Under the pieces are notes generated by a model. It was not told where the DNA came from. It searched no databases and saw nothing but the letters and a program-made list of their open reading frames with translations. Below are positions 1 to 5,929 of a DNA stretch of 7,838 bases, piece by piece. Source of the stretch: Rhizobium sp. Q54 (GTDB taxonomy: Bacteria; Pseudomonadota; Alphaproteobacteria; Rickettsiales; UBA1997); contig CAMBFP010000051.1 of the NCBI GenBank assembly GCA_945865745.1, positions 1 through 7,838 of the forward strand, given 5' to 3'. The translations under genes and the position numbers were made by a program. Position 1 is the stretch's first letter. Each line of letters opens with the position of its first letter.

Positions 1-366
1 AACGAAAAAAGTCGCGAAACCCATTTGCTGCAAATTTGGATTTTGCCCAAAGTAAAAGAAATCGCGCCGCGTTACGATCAAAAATCTTTCAGCGGCGAAT
101 TTACTCTCGTTGTATCTGGTTCGGGACGTGACGGATCGCTTCAAATAAACCAAGATGCAGAGATTTTTGTCGGTAAATTTTCTGCTCAAAAAACTTTTGA
201 TTTTGTAGTAAAAAAAGATCGAAAGATTTGGATTCAAATCGTTTCTGGAAAAATTTCTGTGAATGGCGAGATTTTCGAGAGTGGAGACGCGGCGGCGATA
301 GAAAATGAATCAGAACTCAAAATAATAGCCGAAGGAAATTCTGAGTTTTTGTTGCTTGATCTCTAG
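1..366 (+). CDS. Pirin family protein (YhhW-type bicupin), C-terminal part only
   Basis: The frame is open from the first base of the window, so the true start lies to the left. The first available start-like codon (TTG at 25) is inside the conserved motif THLLQIWILP and is not a real start. About 121 residues are visible, roughly the second half of a pirin/YhhW protein of about 230 residues. Family signs are LLQIWILP, then PRYDQKSF, then SGRDGSLQINQDAEIF, then IWIQIVSGKISVNG and the terminal LLLDL, all matching the C-terminal cupin of E. coli YhhW as I remember it. Pirin-like bicupins bind one metal in the N-terminal cupin, and some have quercetin 2,3-dioxygenase activity. That metal site lies outside the window, so activity cannot be judged here. 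The protein ends a few residues earlier than YhhW. It is convergent with the msrBA gene. Confidence 0.85.
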   Translation, partial: NEKSRETHLLQIWILPKVKEIAPRYDQKSFSGEFTLVVSGSGRDGSLQINQDAEIFVGKFSAQKTFDFVVKKDRKIWIQIVSGKISVNGEIFESGDAAAIENESELKIIAEGNSEFLLLDL

Positions 367-373
367 GGCCTTC

Positions 374-453
374 ATTCTTGCCTGGGGCTGGTCCAGGATT
401 AGCGAACTCGGAGCAAGAATTGTCGTTTCTTAATTGCCACCTGCGCGGGCAAT
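374..453. repeat. REP-like palindromic elements in convergent spacer
   Basis: Two inverted repeats fill the spacer between the pirin gene and msrBA. The first is ATTCTTGC (374-381) against GCAAGAAT (413-420), with a smaller CTGG/CCAG hairpin (382-385 and 393-396) inside its loop. The second is ATTGCC (433-438) against GGCAAT (448-453), with a GC-rich loop and TGACGG following. The CAATGACGG edge is like the short palindromic repeats often seen between genes in proteobacteria. The first palindrome is followed on + by the T-rich GTCGTTTCTT, so it could also serve as a terminator for the pirin gene. Copy number in the genome cannot be seen from this window. Confidence 0.5.
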
Positions 454-473
454 GACGGATCTGGATTTAATCC

Positions 474-1319
474 TTAGAATCTTTTTGTGTGCCGGTGGCA
501 ATAAGGCGATTTGCCATTTCTGGTGTAGTAGTTTTGGTGGTAAAGTTCTGCGGTCCAAAACTGCGTTGCGGGGAATAATTTGGTGGCGATCTTCATTCCT
601 TTTTCTTCAAGAATTTTGATTAATTTTTCAGCGATTATTTTTTGATTTTCGTTCGTGTAAAAAATTGCCGAAAGATATTGTGGGCCGAGATCAGGGCCTT
701 GTCCATTTTCTTGCTCAGGATTGTGAATTTCAAAAAATAATTTCGCTAAATTCTCGAAATTATTTTCGCGAAGATCAAAAATTACTTCGACGGCTTCGAG
801 ATGCCCAGACTGTTTGCTACAAACCTCTTCGTAAGTTGGATTTTCGATGTGACCACCAATGTAACCAGAGAGAGCTGATTTAACGCCTTCGGCCTGTTTA
901 AAAAAATATTCCACTCCCCAAAAACAGCCAGCGGCAAAAAAAGATTTTTCAAAATTTTCGTCGAATTTTTCTGCAATGAAATCGAGCGAAATTGAATTAA
1001 CACAATGGCGCGTGTTCTTGGTGGTAAAGCCTTCGCCGTGAAAAACGTGACCCAAATGTCCGTCGCATTTTTTGCAGATAATTTCTACTCTGCGACCGTC
1101 GGCATCGGTAATTTTTTTTACCGAATCAGAAATTTCATCGTCAAAGCTCGGCCAACCGCAGCCAGAGTCGAATTGATCGATGCTTGAAAAAAGTTCAGTT
1201 CCGCATTGTTTACACAAATATTTTCCGCGACGATTATTTTCGTAGAATTCCCCGCTAAAGGGTGATTCGGTTCCTTTGTACAGAATTACACGTTTTTCTG
1301 CTTCAGTAAGTTTTTTCAT
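474..1319 (-). CDS. msrBA: Bifunctional methionine sulfoxide reductase, MsrB-MsrA fusion
   Basis: This enzyme repairs oxidised methionine. The N-terminal MsrB domain reduces the R epimer and the C-terminal MsrA domain the S epimer, both recycled by thioredoxin-type reductants. MsrB covers about residues 3-116: the opening LTEAEKRVILYKGTESPFSG, zinc CxxC pairs at C36/C39 and C82/C85, GCGWPSF around C54, and the catalytic C106 in RHCVNS. MsrA covers about 126-281: GCFWG with catalytic C132, E175 in HLEAVEV, Y215, and a likely resolving C274 near the end. Length (281 residues) fits a two-domain fusion without a thioredoxin domain. The usual GTQYRS of MsrA reads GPQYLS here, and NRQG reads NGQG, which are mild deviations. 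There is no signal peptide, so it should be cytoplasmic. The start is supported by the family N-terminus and by a GAGG five bases upstream. The gene is divergent from rlmE with a 2-bp gap. Confidence 0.95.
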   Translation of the reverse strand: MKKLTEAEKRVILYKGTESPFSGEFYENNRRGKYLCKQCGTELFSSIDQFDSGCGWPSFDDEISDSVKKITDADGRRVEIICKKCDGHLGHVFHGEGFTTKNTRHCVNSISLDFIAEKFDENFEKSFFAAGCFWGVEYFFKQAEGVKSALSGYIGGHIENPTYEEVCSKQSGHLEAVEVIFDLRENNFENLAKLFFEIHNPEQENGQGPDLGPQYLSAIFYTNENQKIIAEKLIKILEEKGMKIATKLFPATQFWTAELYHQNYYTRNGKSPYCHRHTKRF

Positions 1320-1321
1320 AA

Positions 1322-2008
1322 ATGCCTCAAAAATTTCAGACGCTCAAGAAAGCGAAACGACTTAAGAAGTCTTCAAGAAAATGGTTGTTGCGTCAAATAA
1401 ACGATCCATTTGTTGAGCGCGCAAGAATAGAAGGGTGGCGTTCGCGCGCGGCTTTTAAAATCATTGAAGTCGATCAAAAATTTAAGATTTTTAAAAAAAG
1501 AAAAATCGTTGTCGATCTTGGTGCGGCACCGGGCGGCTGGTCGCAATATGCAGTTGCAAAAGTTGGCGAAGGAAATGTTGTTGCGCTAGATTTATTGCCA
1601 ATCGATCCCTTGCCAGGAGTGAAGTTCTTTGTTGGTGATTTCATGGAATTAGATGCTGCAGAAAAAATTATTTCTTTGCTCAAAACTATTCCTTACAACC
1701 GAGGCGGAAGATGCGATGCAGTTATTAGCGACATGGCCGCAAACACTACGGGAGATCATCAAATGGATCACATGCGAATTGTCGATTTGCTCGAAGAATC
1801 ACTAAATTTCGCTGAGAAAATTTTGAATGATGGCGGATGTTTTGTTGGGAAAATTTTTCAAGGAGGAGATTCGGGCGAGATCTTGCTCAAACTTAAAAAG
1901 AGCTTCTCGACGGTAAAATATTTTAAGCCAGATTCGTCGCGCAAAGATTCGTCAGAAACTTATTTGGTGGCGCTAGGTTTTAAGAAAGGCGATAAGAGCG
2001 AAGGTTAG
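1322..2008 (+). CDS. rlmE: 23S rRNA (uridine-2'-O-)-methyltransferase RlmE (FtsJ/RrmJ)
   Basis: RlmE methylates the 2'-OH of U2552 (E. coli numbering) in the A-loop of 23S rRNA using S-adenosylmethionine, a late step in 50S assembly. At 228 residues it is a full-length member. The basic N-terminal tail (KKAKRLKKSSRKWLLRQ) is followed by RSRAAFK. The SAM-binding motif I DLGAAPGGWSQ is at 65-75, and VALDLLPIDPLPGV follows. The family's catalytic K-D-K-E set can be placed at K46, D137 (in ISDMAAN), K177 (in GKIFQG) and E212 (in SSETYLVAL), so it looks active. KPDSSRKDSSE matches the conserved C-terminal segment. The sequence most resembles rickettsial/alphaproteobacterial RlmE from memory. The ATG sits 2 bp from the divergent msrBA start and has no Shine-Dalgarno, so its promoter must lie within msrBA. 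Confidence 0.95.
   Translation: MPQKFQTLKKAKRLKKSSRKWLLRQINDPFVERARIEGWRSRAAFKIIEVDQKFKIFKKRKIVVDLGAAPGGWSQYAVAKVGEGNVVALDLLPIDPLPGVKFFVGDFMELDAAEKIISLLKTIPYNRGGRCDAVISDMAANTTGDHQMDHMRIVDLLEESLNFAEKILNDGGCFVGKIFQGGDSGEILLKLKKSFSTVKYFKPDSSRKDSSETYLVALGFKKGDKSEG
1325..1328 (-). promoter_or_regulatory. Shine-Dalgarno GAGG for msrBA, inside rlmE
   Basis: Reading the minus strand, GAGG lies five bases before the msrBA ATG. It falls inside codons 2-3 of rlmE on the other strand. It is the only convincing Shine-Dalgarno found before a gene in this window, and it fixes the msrBA start at 1319. Confidence 0.55.
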
Positions 2009-2034
2009 CTGAATTAATGTTTATTTTGACGTGT

Positions 2035-2175
2035 TTATTCAGATTTTTTCTGTGCGGAATTGGCCGGAATCAGCTTGTAAGGACAGTTATTTTCTTCGCC
2101 GGTTTTGTAGATTTTGTAAATGCATTTTTCGCCAAAAAATTCTGGGCTCAGGGTATTTTTTATAAGATTGTGCAG
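2035..2175 (-). other. Coding-like minus-strand frame, about 46 residues, no good start (possible small gene or gene remnant)
   Basis: Between rlmE and the dehydratase a minus-strand frame runs to a TAA at 2035-2037. It contains segments such as FGEKCIYKIYKTGEENNCPY and KLIPANSAQKKSE. The composition (Lys, Glu, Tyr, two Cys, no runs of odd residues) looks like real protein. It has no ATG, GTG or TTG. The only upstream candidates are CTG at 2173-2175 and an ATA. It is in the same reading frame as the dehydratase, separated from it by two TAG codons (2203-2205 and 2176-2178) with eight sense codons between. It could be an unrecognised small protein with a rare start, a decayed gene end, or chance. 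I do not recognise a family. The + strand frame over the same bases is Phe-rich and looks like its shadow. Confidence 0.3.
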
Positions 2176-2192
2176 CTACCCAGGGCTAGTAA

Positions 2193-2214
2193 AAGTAATG
2201 TTCTAAGCAACATT
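2193..2214 (-). terminator. Weak hairpin at the end of the dehydratase gene
   Basis: AATGTT and AACATT (2197-2202 and 2209-2214) form a six-pair AT-rich stem around a loop that contains the dehydratase stop codon. On the minus strand it is followed by ACTTTTACT. It could end the ridA-VOC-dehydratase transcript, but the stem is weak and the T-run short. Confidence 0.25.
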
Positions 2215-3126
2215 GCCGCCGGAAATAATTACTAAAATTTTTTGATTTTTTTCTTGAGGATTATTTACCAAGAATTGCTTTGCGCCAGCAATCGCAAGGG
2301 CGGAAGTTGGTTCGATTTCTTGCTGCAAACTTTCTGATAATTTTTTCTGCCAGAAAATTATTTCCTCTTCGGAGATTTCCAGAATTCCCGCGATCTGTTT
2401 GAGATATTGAAAACAAATCTCGGAAGTGGCTAGAGTTCTGGCGCCGTCAGCGATTGTATTTGGAGTATCTTCAAATCCGATAATTTTTCTTTCGCGTACT
2501 GATTGCGCCACATCGTTGGCACTCAAGGGTTCGCAGGCAAATATTTTTGCTTTTGGCGATAAATTCTGCGCTGCTAAAAAACATCCAGAAATTAATCCGC
2601 CACCACCACAAGGGGCAAAAATTGCATCGACCTCACCAATCTCTGCAAGCGCCTCAAGGGCAGCTGTGCCTTGGCCAGAGATTACATTTGCATCGCCAGA
2701 AGTGTGAATAAAAACATAACCATCTTTTTGTTTTTCTGTTGCTTGCGCATTTACGTCAGATCTTTTTTCGAGCAAAATAACTTCCGCTCCTAAATTTTTT
2801 ACTGCGGCAATTTTTAGTGGCGAGGCCTTGGTAATCATGTAGATTAAAGCTTTGATGCCGAATTTTTTGCAGGCGTAAGCGATTGCTTGCCCGTGATTTC
2901 CAGAGCTTTGTGCGACAATTTTTTCAGGAAATTTTCCGTGTTTTTCTTTGTAACTCAGAACTGCATTAAATGCACCGCGCGCTTTGAATGAGTTGGTTTC
3001 TTGTTGATTTTCCATCTTGAAAAAAATCTGCGCGCCGAGCTCTTCGTTTAATTTCTGATCAGAAATTACCGGGGTATTTTTGATGTGATTCTTAATGCGA
3101 TTTGCAGCAAGCAGAATTTCATTCAT
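2203..3126 (-). CDS. PLP-dependent threonine/serine dehydratase, short serine-racemase-like form
   Basis: This is a fold-type II PLP enzyme of 307 residues that deaminates serine or threonine to a 2-oxo acid and ammonia. It lacks the ACT regulatory domain of biosynthetic IlvA. The PLP lysine is K48 in NSFKARGAFNA (most relatives read GSFK). The cofactor loop SSGNHGQA is near 74-81, the phosphate-binding CGGGG at 173-177, and the pyridine-nitrogen serine in ISGGN at 302. Two features recall eukaryotic serine racemase rather than TdcB/IlvA: the second Ser of SSGNHGQ (S75, SAGNHAQ in IlvA/TdcB), and E199, A203 and D205 at the divalent-cation site. Serine/threonine dehydratase, serine racemase or hydroxyaspartate dehydratase are all possible. 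The chosen ATG overlaps the VOC gene by 8 bp. A TTG at 3135 would add three residues. The protein stops just after SGGNVA, shorter than most relatives. Confidence 0.85.
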   Translation of the reverse strand: MNEILLAANRIKNHIKNTPVISDQKLNEELGAQIFFKMENQQETNSFKARGAFNAVLSYKEKHGKFPEKIVAQSSGNHGQAIAYACKKFGIKALIYMITKASPLKIAAVKNLGAEVILLEKRSDVNAQATEKQKDGYVFIHTSGDANVISGQGTAALEALAEIGEVDAIFAPCGGGGLISGCFLAAQNLSPKAKIFACEPLSANDVAQSVRERKIIGFEDTPNTIADGARTLATSEICFQYLKQIAGILEISEEEIIFWQKKLSESLQQEIEPTSALAIAGAKQFLVNNPQEKNQKILVIISGGNVA

Positions 3127-3541
3127 ATTTTGCAAAAAGCTGAGAGATGTCTTTGAAGGCTTTAAACTCTAGGGCGTTGCCACTTGGATCTAAAAAAAAC
3201 ATTGTCGCTTGTTCTCCGGTTTTTCCTTTGAAGCGGATGTATGGCTCGATCACAAATTTGATTTTTGCCGTCTGTAATCTGTCAGAAAAATCGTGCCATT
3301 TCTGCCATTCAAGAACTACGCCGAAATGCGGGACGGGAACGCCGTGACCATCAACATGATTAACGATCACTTCATTTTTTTCGTGGCGCAAATGAGTAAC
3401 AAATTGATGCCCAAAAAAATTCCAATCTATCCAATGCTCATTCGACCGACCCTCTTCGAGCCCGAGAATCTTGCCGTAGAATTGGCGCGTTGCGCTTAAG
3501 TCGTTTACCGGAATTGCAAGGTGGAATGGCTGGAGAGACAT
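3119..3541 (-). CDS. VOC-superfamily protein, COG3565-type predicted dioxygenase
   Basis: This 140-residue cytoplasmic protein has the vicinal-oxygen-chelate fold (glyoxalase I/extradiol dioxygenase/bleomycin-resistance superfamily). The opening PFHLAIPVNDLSATRQFYG is the first beta-alpha-beta unit. EHWIDWNFFGHQFVTHL, the VPVPHFGVVLEW segment and ATMFFLDPSGNALEFKAF are typical of the small COG3565 group. Likely metal ligands are H7, H72 and E125, all present. Many VOC enzymes use Fe(II), Mn or Ni, but the substrate of this group is not known to me. It lies 15 bp downstream of the ridA-like gene and its stop overlaps the dehydratase start by 8 bp. Translational coupling is therefore likely, along with a shared role in amino-acid or reactive-metabolite chemistry. 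That role is inference from position only. Confidence 0.85.
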   Translation of the reverse strand: MSLQPFHLAIPVNDLSATRQFYGKILGLEEGRSNEHWIDWNFFGHQFVTHLRHEKNEVIVNHVDGHGVPVPHFGVVLEWQKWHDFSDRLQTAKIKFVIEPYIRFKGKTGEQATMFFLDPSGNALEFKAFKDISQLFAKYE

Positions 3542-3556
3542 TTATTGGAGAGGTAT

Positions 3557-4021
3557 TTATTTAATTTCGAAAATTGCATCAACTTCAACAGCAACGCCGA
3601 AAGGAAGAGAGCCTGATCCAACTGCGGCACGAGCGTGTTTGCCGGCATCGCCGAGAGCCTCAACCATTAGGTCGGAAGCGCCGTTGGCAACCGCTGGATG
3701 ATCTTTGAAATTGGCGTCGCCATTAACAAAAATTCCGAGTTTAATGCAACGAACTGTGCGTTCTAAATCTCCGTCACAAGCAACTTTGAGTTGAGCAAGG
3801 ATATTTATGGCGCAAAGGCGGGCGGCTTTTTTGGCATCTTCAGCAGAAATTTCTGAACCAACTTTCCCGATGAATTGCAACTTGCCAGCTTCGATTGGAA
3901 GTTGCCCAGAAACGAAAACCACATTGCCAGATTTTACGAATCCGACGTAGTTAGCGACTGGTACGGCTGGAGTTGGGAGAGTGATTCCGAGCGAGGTTAG
4001 TTTTGATTCGATGTTCGACAT
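3557..4021 (-). CDS. RidA/YjgF/UK114 family protein, 154-residue subgroup
   Basis: This protein belongs to the YjgF/YER057c/UK114 family. RidA members hydrolyse the reactive enamines/imines (2-aminoacrylate, 2-aminocrotonate) released by PLP serine/threonine dehydratases. At 154 residues it is longer than RidA proper (about 128) and fits the subgroup with an N-terminal extension, here IESKLTSLGITLPTP. Core signs are NVVFVSGQLP near 33-42, AINILAQLK near 71-79, and HARAAVGSGSLPFGVAVEV near 129-147. R131 corresponds to the Arg that binds the substrate carboxylate in RidA. Subgroups of this family differ in activity, so deaminase function is likely but not certain. It is the first gene of a minus-strand run that ends with a short serine/threonine dehydratase, which supports an imine-removing role. 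No Shine-Dalgarno is visible before its ATG. Confidence 0.85.
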   Translation of the reverse strand: MSNIESKLTSLGITLPTPAVPVANYVGFVKSGNVVFVSGQLPIEAGKLQFIGKVGSEISAEDAKKAARLCAINILAQLKVACDGDLERTVRCIKLGIFVNGDANFKDHPAVANGASDLMVEALGDAGKHARAAVGSGSLPFGVAVEVDAIFEIK

Positions 4022-4060
4022 TTTAGTTAAATTTAAAGTTAGGGCTAAGTCCGTTATCTC

Positions 4061-4157
4061 CGACGCTTTTGCGTCAAAAATGACGACACTTTCGCGTCAA
4101 GAATGACGACACTTTTGCGTCAAGAATGACGACACTTTTGCGTCAAGAATGACGACG
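4061..4157. repeat. Tandem array of 23-bp self-complementary repeats between bioB and ridA-like gene
   Basis: Three full 23-bp units run head-to-tail at 4081-4103, 4104-4126 and 4127-4149. The second and third are identical and the first differs by one base (C for T at 4093). A 20-bp unit lacking three bases precedes them (4061-4080), and a partial unit follows (4150-4157). Every unit contains TGACG and CGTCA. Each CGTCA can therefore pair either with the TGACG of its own unit (9-nt loop) or with that of the next (CGTCA-AGAA-TGACG, 4-nt loop). The short first unit makes a tight GACGC-TTTT-GCGTC hairpin (4062-4075). The rest of the 4022-4167 spacer is AT-rich with nothing else recognised. No T-run suitable for a terminator follows the hairpins. 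Confidence 0.9.
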
Positions 4158-4167
4158 TTTTTAGTTT

Positions 4168-5166
4168 TTATTTTCCAACGATTCCGAGTTTTTTAAAGAG
4201 GTTTTGATCCCTTTCCATTTCAGGGTTTGACGTAGTTAAAAGTTTTTCGCCGTAGAAAATTGAGTTAGCTCCTGCCAAGAAACACAAGGCTTGAGTCTGT
4301 TCGTTCATATTTTCACGACCCGCCGAAAGGCGCACCACTGACTTCGGCATCATGATTCGAGCGACGGCGATGGTGCGAATAAATTCAAACTGATCGAGTT
4401 CTTGTTCTTGTATTTCGGCGAGCGGAGTGCCGGCTACGCGCACAAGCATGTTGATTGGAACTGATTGTGGATGCTGCGGTAAATTCGCTAAAACGATCAA
4501 CATTTTGGCGCGATCTTCGCGGGTTTCGCCCATTCCAACAATGCCGCCGGAGCAAACATTTAGACCGGCTTCGCGTACGTTTTTTAAGGTGTTTAGGCGA
4601 TCTTCAAATTTTCTTGTCGTAATAATTTCTGAATAAAATTCTGGCGAAGTGTCGATGTTGTGATTGTAGTAATCGAGACCCGCTTCCTTGAGTTTCTTGC
4701 TTTGCGAGTCGGTTAACATGCCGAGAGTCATGCAAGTTTCGAGGCCGGTTTTTTTCACTTCGTCAACGATGTGACAGATTTTTTCGACGTCGCGGTCGTG
4801 TAAATTTCTCCAAGCTGCGCCCATACAAAATCTCGATGCGCCCCCTTTTTTCGCGGCGTTGGCGGCTTCTAGAATTTTATCGATCGCCATTAAAGATTCT
4901 TTTTCGAGCCCGGTATTGTAGTGCGCAGATTGTGGACAATACTTGCAATTTTCTGGGCAAGAGCCGGTTTTGATGCTTAGCAGCGTGCTGATTTGTACTG
5001 CGTTTGGATTGTGAAACTGGCGATTAATTTCTGCCGCTTTGAACATTAAATCGTTGAAAGGCAGGGCGAAAAGTTTTGAAACTTCTTCGACAGAAAAATC
5101 GTGGCGAGTGCCTGAATCGTAAGATGAAATTGGTATTTCAGTAGTTGGCTTGTGAAGTTCTTTCAT
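4168..5166 (-). CDS. bioB: Biotin synthase BioB
   Basis: BioB is a radical-SAM enzyme that inserts sulfur into dethiobiotin, the last step of biotin synthesis, in the cytoplasm. The 332-residue length is normal. The [4Fe-4S] motif CxxxCxxC is C70-C74-C77 in SCPENCKYCPQS. The [2Fe-2S] cluster ligands expected from E. coli BioB (C97, C128, C188, R260) are found as C114 (RFCMGAAWR), C145 (ETCMTLGM), C205 (NVCSGGIVGMGET) and R279 (VRLSAGR). YNHNIDTSPEFY near 167-178 and QTQALCFLAGANSIFYGEKLLTT near 290-312 are family signatures. All key residues are present, so it should be active. The start lies 3 nt after the stop of the modA-like gene, so translation is probably coupled. No other biotin gene is in the window. 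Confidence 0.97.
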   Translation of the reverse strand: MKELHKPTTEIPISSYDSGTRHDFSVEEVSKLFALPFNDLMFKAAEINRQFHNPNAVQISTLLSIKTGSCPENCKYCPQSAHYNTGLEKESLMAIDKILEAANAAKKGGASRFCMGAAWRNLHDRDVEKICHIVDEVKKTGLETCMTLGMLTDSQSKKLKEAGLDYYNHNIDTSPEFYSEIITTRKFEDRLNTLKNVREAGLNVCSGGIVGMGETREDRAKMLIVLANLPQHPQSVPINMLVRVAGTPLAEIQEQELDQFEFIRTIAVARIMMPKSVVRLSAGRENMNEQTQALCFLAGANSIFYGEKLLTTSNPEMERDQNLFKKLGIVGK

Positions 5167-5169
5167 TTT

Positions 5170-5928
5170 TTAATCAGTTAAAAATCCGCTTTCTTTTAGG
5201 ATCGATTTTGCGTCGCTACCTTTTAAAAATTTTAAAAATTCGCGCGCCACTTCCATGTTATCGCCGGCGATTACTAGAGATTGGTAGAAAATATCCTCAC
5301 CTCTACTTTTAGCGAGAATTTGTAAGTTTGGTTCGTTTTTAACTTGGCTTGCAAGCAAGAGGGCGTAGTTCTGACTATCGCTTTTGATATTGGTCAGTAG
5401 CGTTGTTTTGTCTTCGGTTAATTTGCCAAAAAGGTTTATGTCAATTAGCCCGAGAGGTGAAAGAAAATTTCTTGCGAAGAAGCCTGAGCTCGTTCCTTCA
5501 TTGTCAATAATCAGAGTTGCTTTGGCTCGATCCAAAGCTTTTAAAACATTTTCGAGTGAGGAATTAGAGGGGCGGCCAATGTTTGTTTTTGTGGTGACTA
5601 GTACGAGTTTGTCGCGAGCGATGAAGCCGATGTTGTAGACATCAACAAGACCTTTTTGACGAAGAGCTTCTATCCATTGCGGATGTGCGGAAATGAAGAT
5701 GTCGGCCGGCTCTCCAGAATCGATTTCGGCGATTAAATCAGCTGATGAATTGAAGTTAACCGAAACATTTGTGCGCGATTTTTGTGAATAAATTCGTGCG
5801 ATTTTTGTGAGGGCCAAAGCAAGATTTGGTTCGGCAAAAACCGTGAGATTTCTGCCGCCATTGGTAGCGTAAGAATTTTGCGAGCTAAGAAAAATTAGCG
5901 GAATGATCAGAAAAAAAATTCTGCGCAT
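5170..5928 (-). CDS. ModA-type periplasmic molybdate/oxyanion-binding protein, orphan
   Basis: This is a 252-residue type II periplasmic binding protein of the ModA family, which delivers molybdate or tungstate to a ModBC ABC transporter. A signal peptide is clear: MRR, a hydrophobic stretch 4-15, and a probable signal peptidase I site after SYA (residue 21). The mature part starts with LTVFAEPNLALALTKIARIY. NSSADLIAEIDSGEPADIFISAHPQWIEAL follows, at the place of FASSSTLARQIEAGAPADLFISA in E. coli ModA, then VLVTTK, EGTSSGFFARNFL and a C-terminal EFLKFLKGSDAKSILKESGF. The AAASL ligand loop of typical ModA is EPNL here, so the first ligand serine is replaced, and specificity may differ. No modB or modC is nearby. 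The start is 1 nt from the nrdB stop and bioB begins 3 nt after its end. An oxyanion-binding fold is well supported, the exact ligand is not. Confidence 0.8.
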   Translation of the reverse strand: MRRIFFLIIPLIFLSSQNSYATNGGRNLTVFAEPNLALALTKIARIYSQKSRTNVSVNFNSSADLIAEIDSGEPADIFISAHPQWIEALRQKGLVDVYNIGFIARDKLVLVTTKTNIGRPSNSSLENVLKALDRAKATLIIDNEGTSSGFFARNFLSPLGLIDINLFGKLTEDKTTLLTNIKSDSQNYALLLASQVKNEPNLQILAKSRGEDIFYQSLVIAGDNMEVAREFLKFLKGSDAKSILKESGFLTD

Positions 5929-5929
5929 T

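Noticed and set aside
25..27. TTG as the start of the pirin-like gene
   Set aside because: The frame is open to the window edge and the bases before it encode conserved pirin residues, so the gene is truncated by the window.
665..1187. Several frames of 60-73 residues on both strands within msrBA
   Set aside because: They overlap a well-supported gene in other frames, have no family signs and odd compositions, and are shadows.
2017..2235. A 72-residue + strand frame after rlmE with an ATG 8 bp past its stop
   Set aside because: It is very Phe-rich and lies opposite the coding-like minus-strand frame, whose Lys/Glu codons produce Phe/Leu-type codons on this strand. It also runs into the end of the dehydratase gene. 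No family resemblance.
3127..3135. TTG start for the dehydratase, three codons upstream of the ATG
   Set aside because: ATG at 3124-3126 is the more usual start, matches the family N-terminus, and no Shine-Dalgarno favours the TTG. The difference is small.
4062..4080. Rho-independent terminator from the GACGC-TTTT-GCGTC hairpin
   Set aside because: On + it is followed by A residues, and on - by GGAGATAACGG. Neither strand has the needed T-run.
4061..4157. CRISPR array
   Set aside because: The 23-bp units are directly adjacent with no spacers between them, and no cas genes are present.
4061..4157. Promoter from the TTGACG in each repeat (minus strand, -35-like)
   Set aside because: The next hexamer 17 bp downstream is again TTGACG, and after the last unit no TATAAT-like sequence occurs at 16-18 bp.
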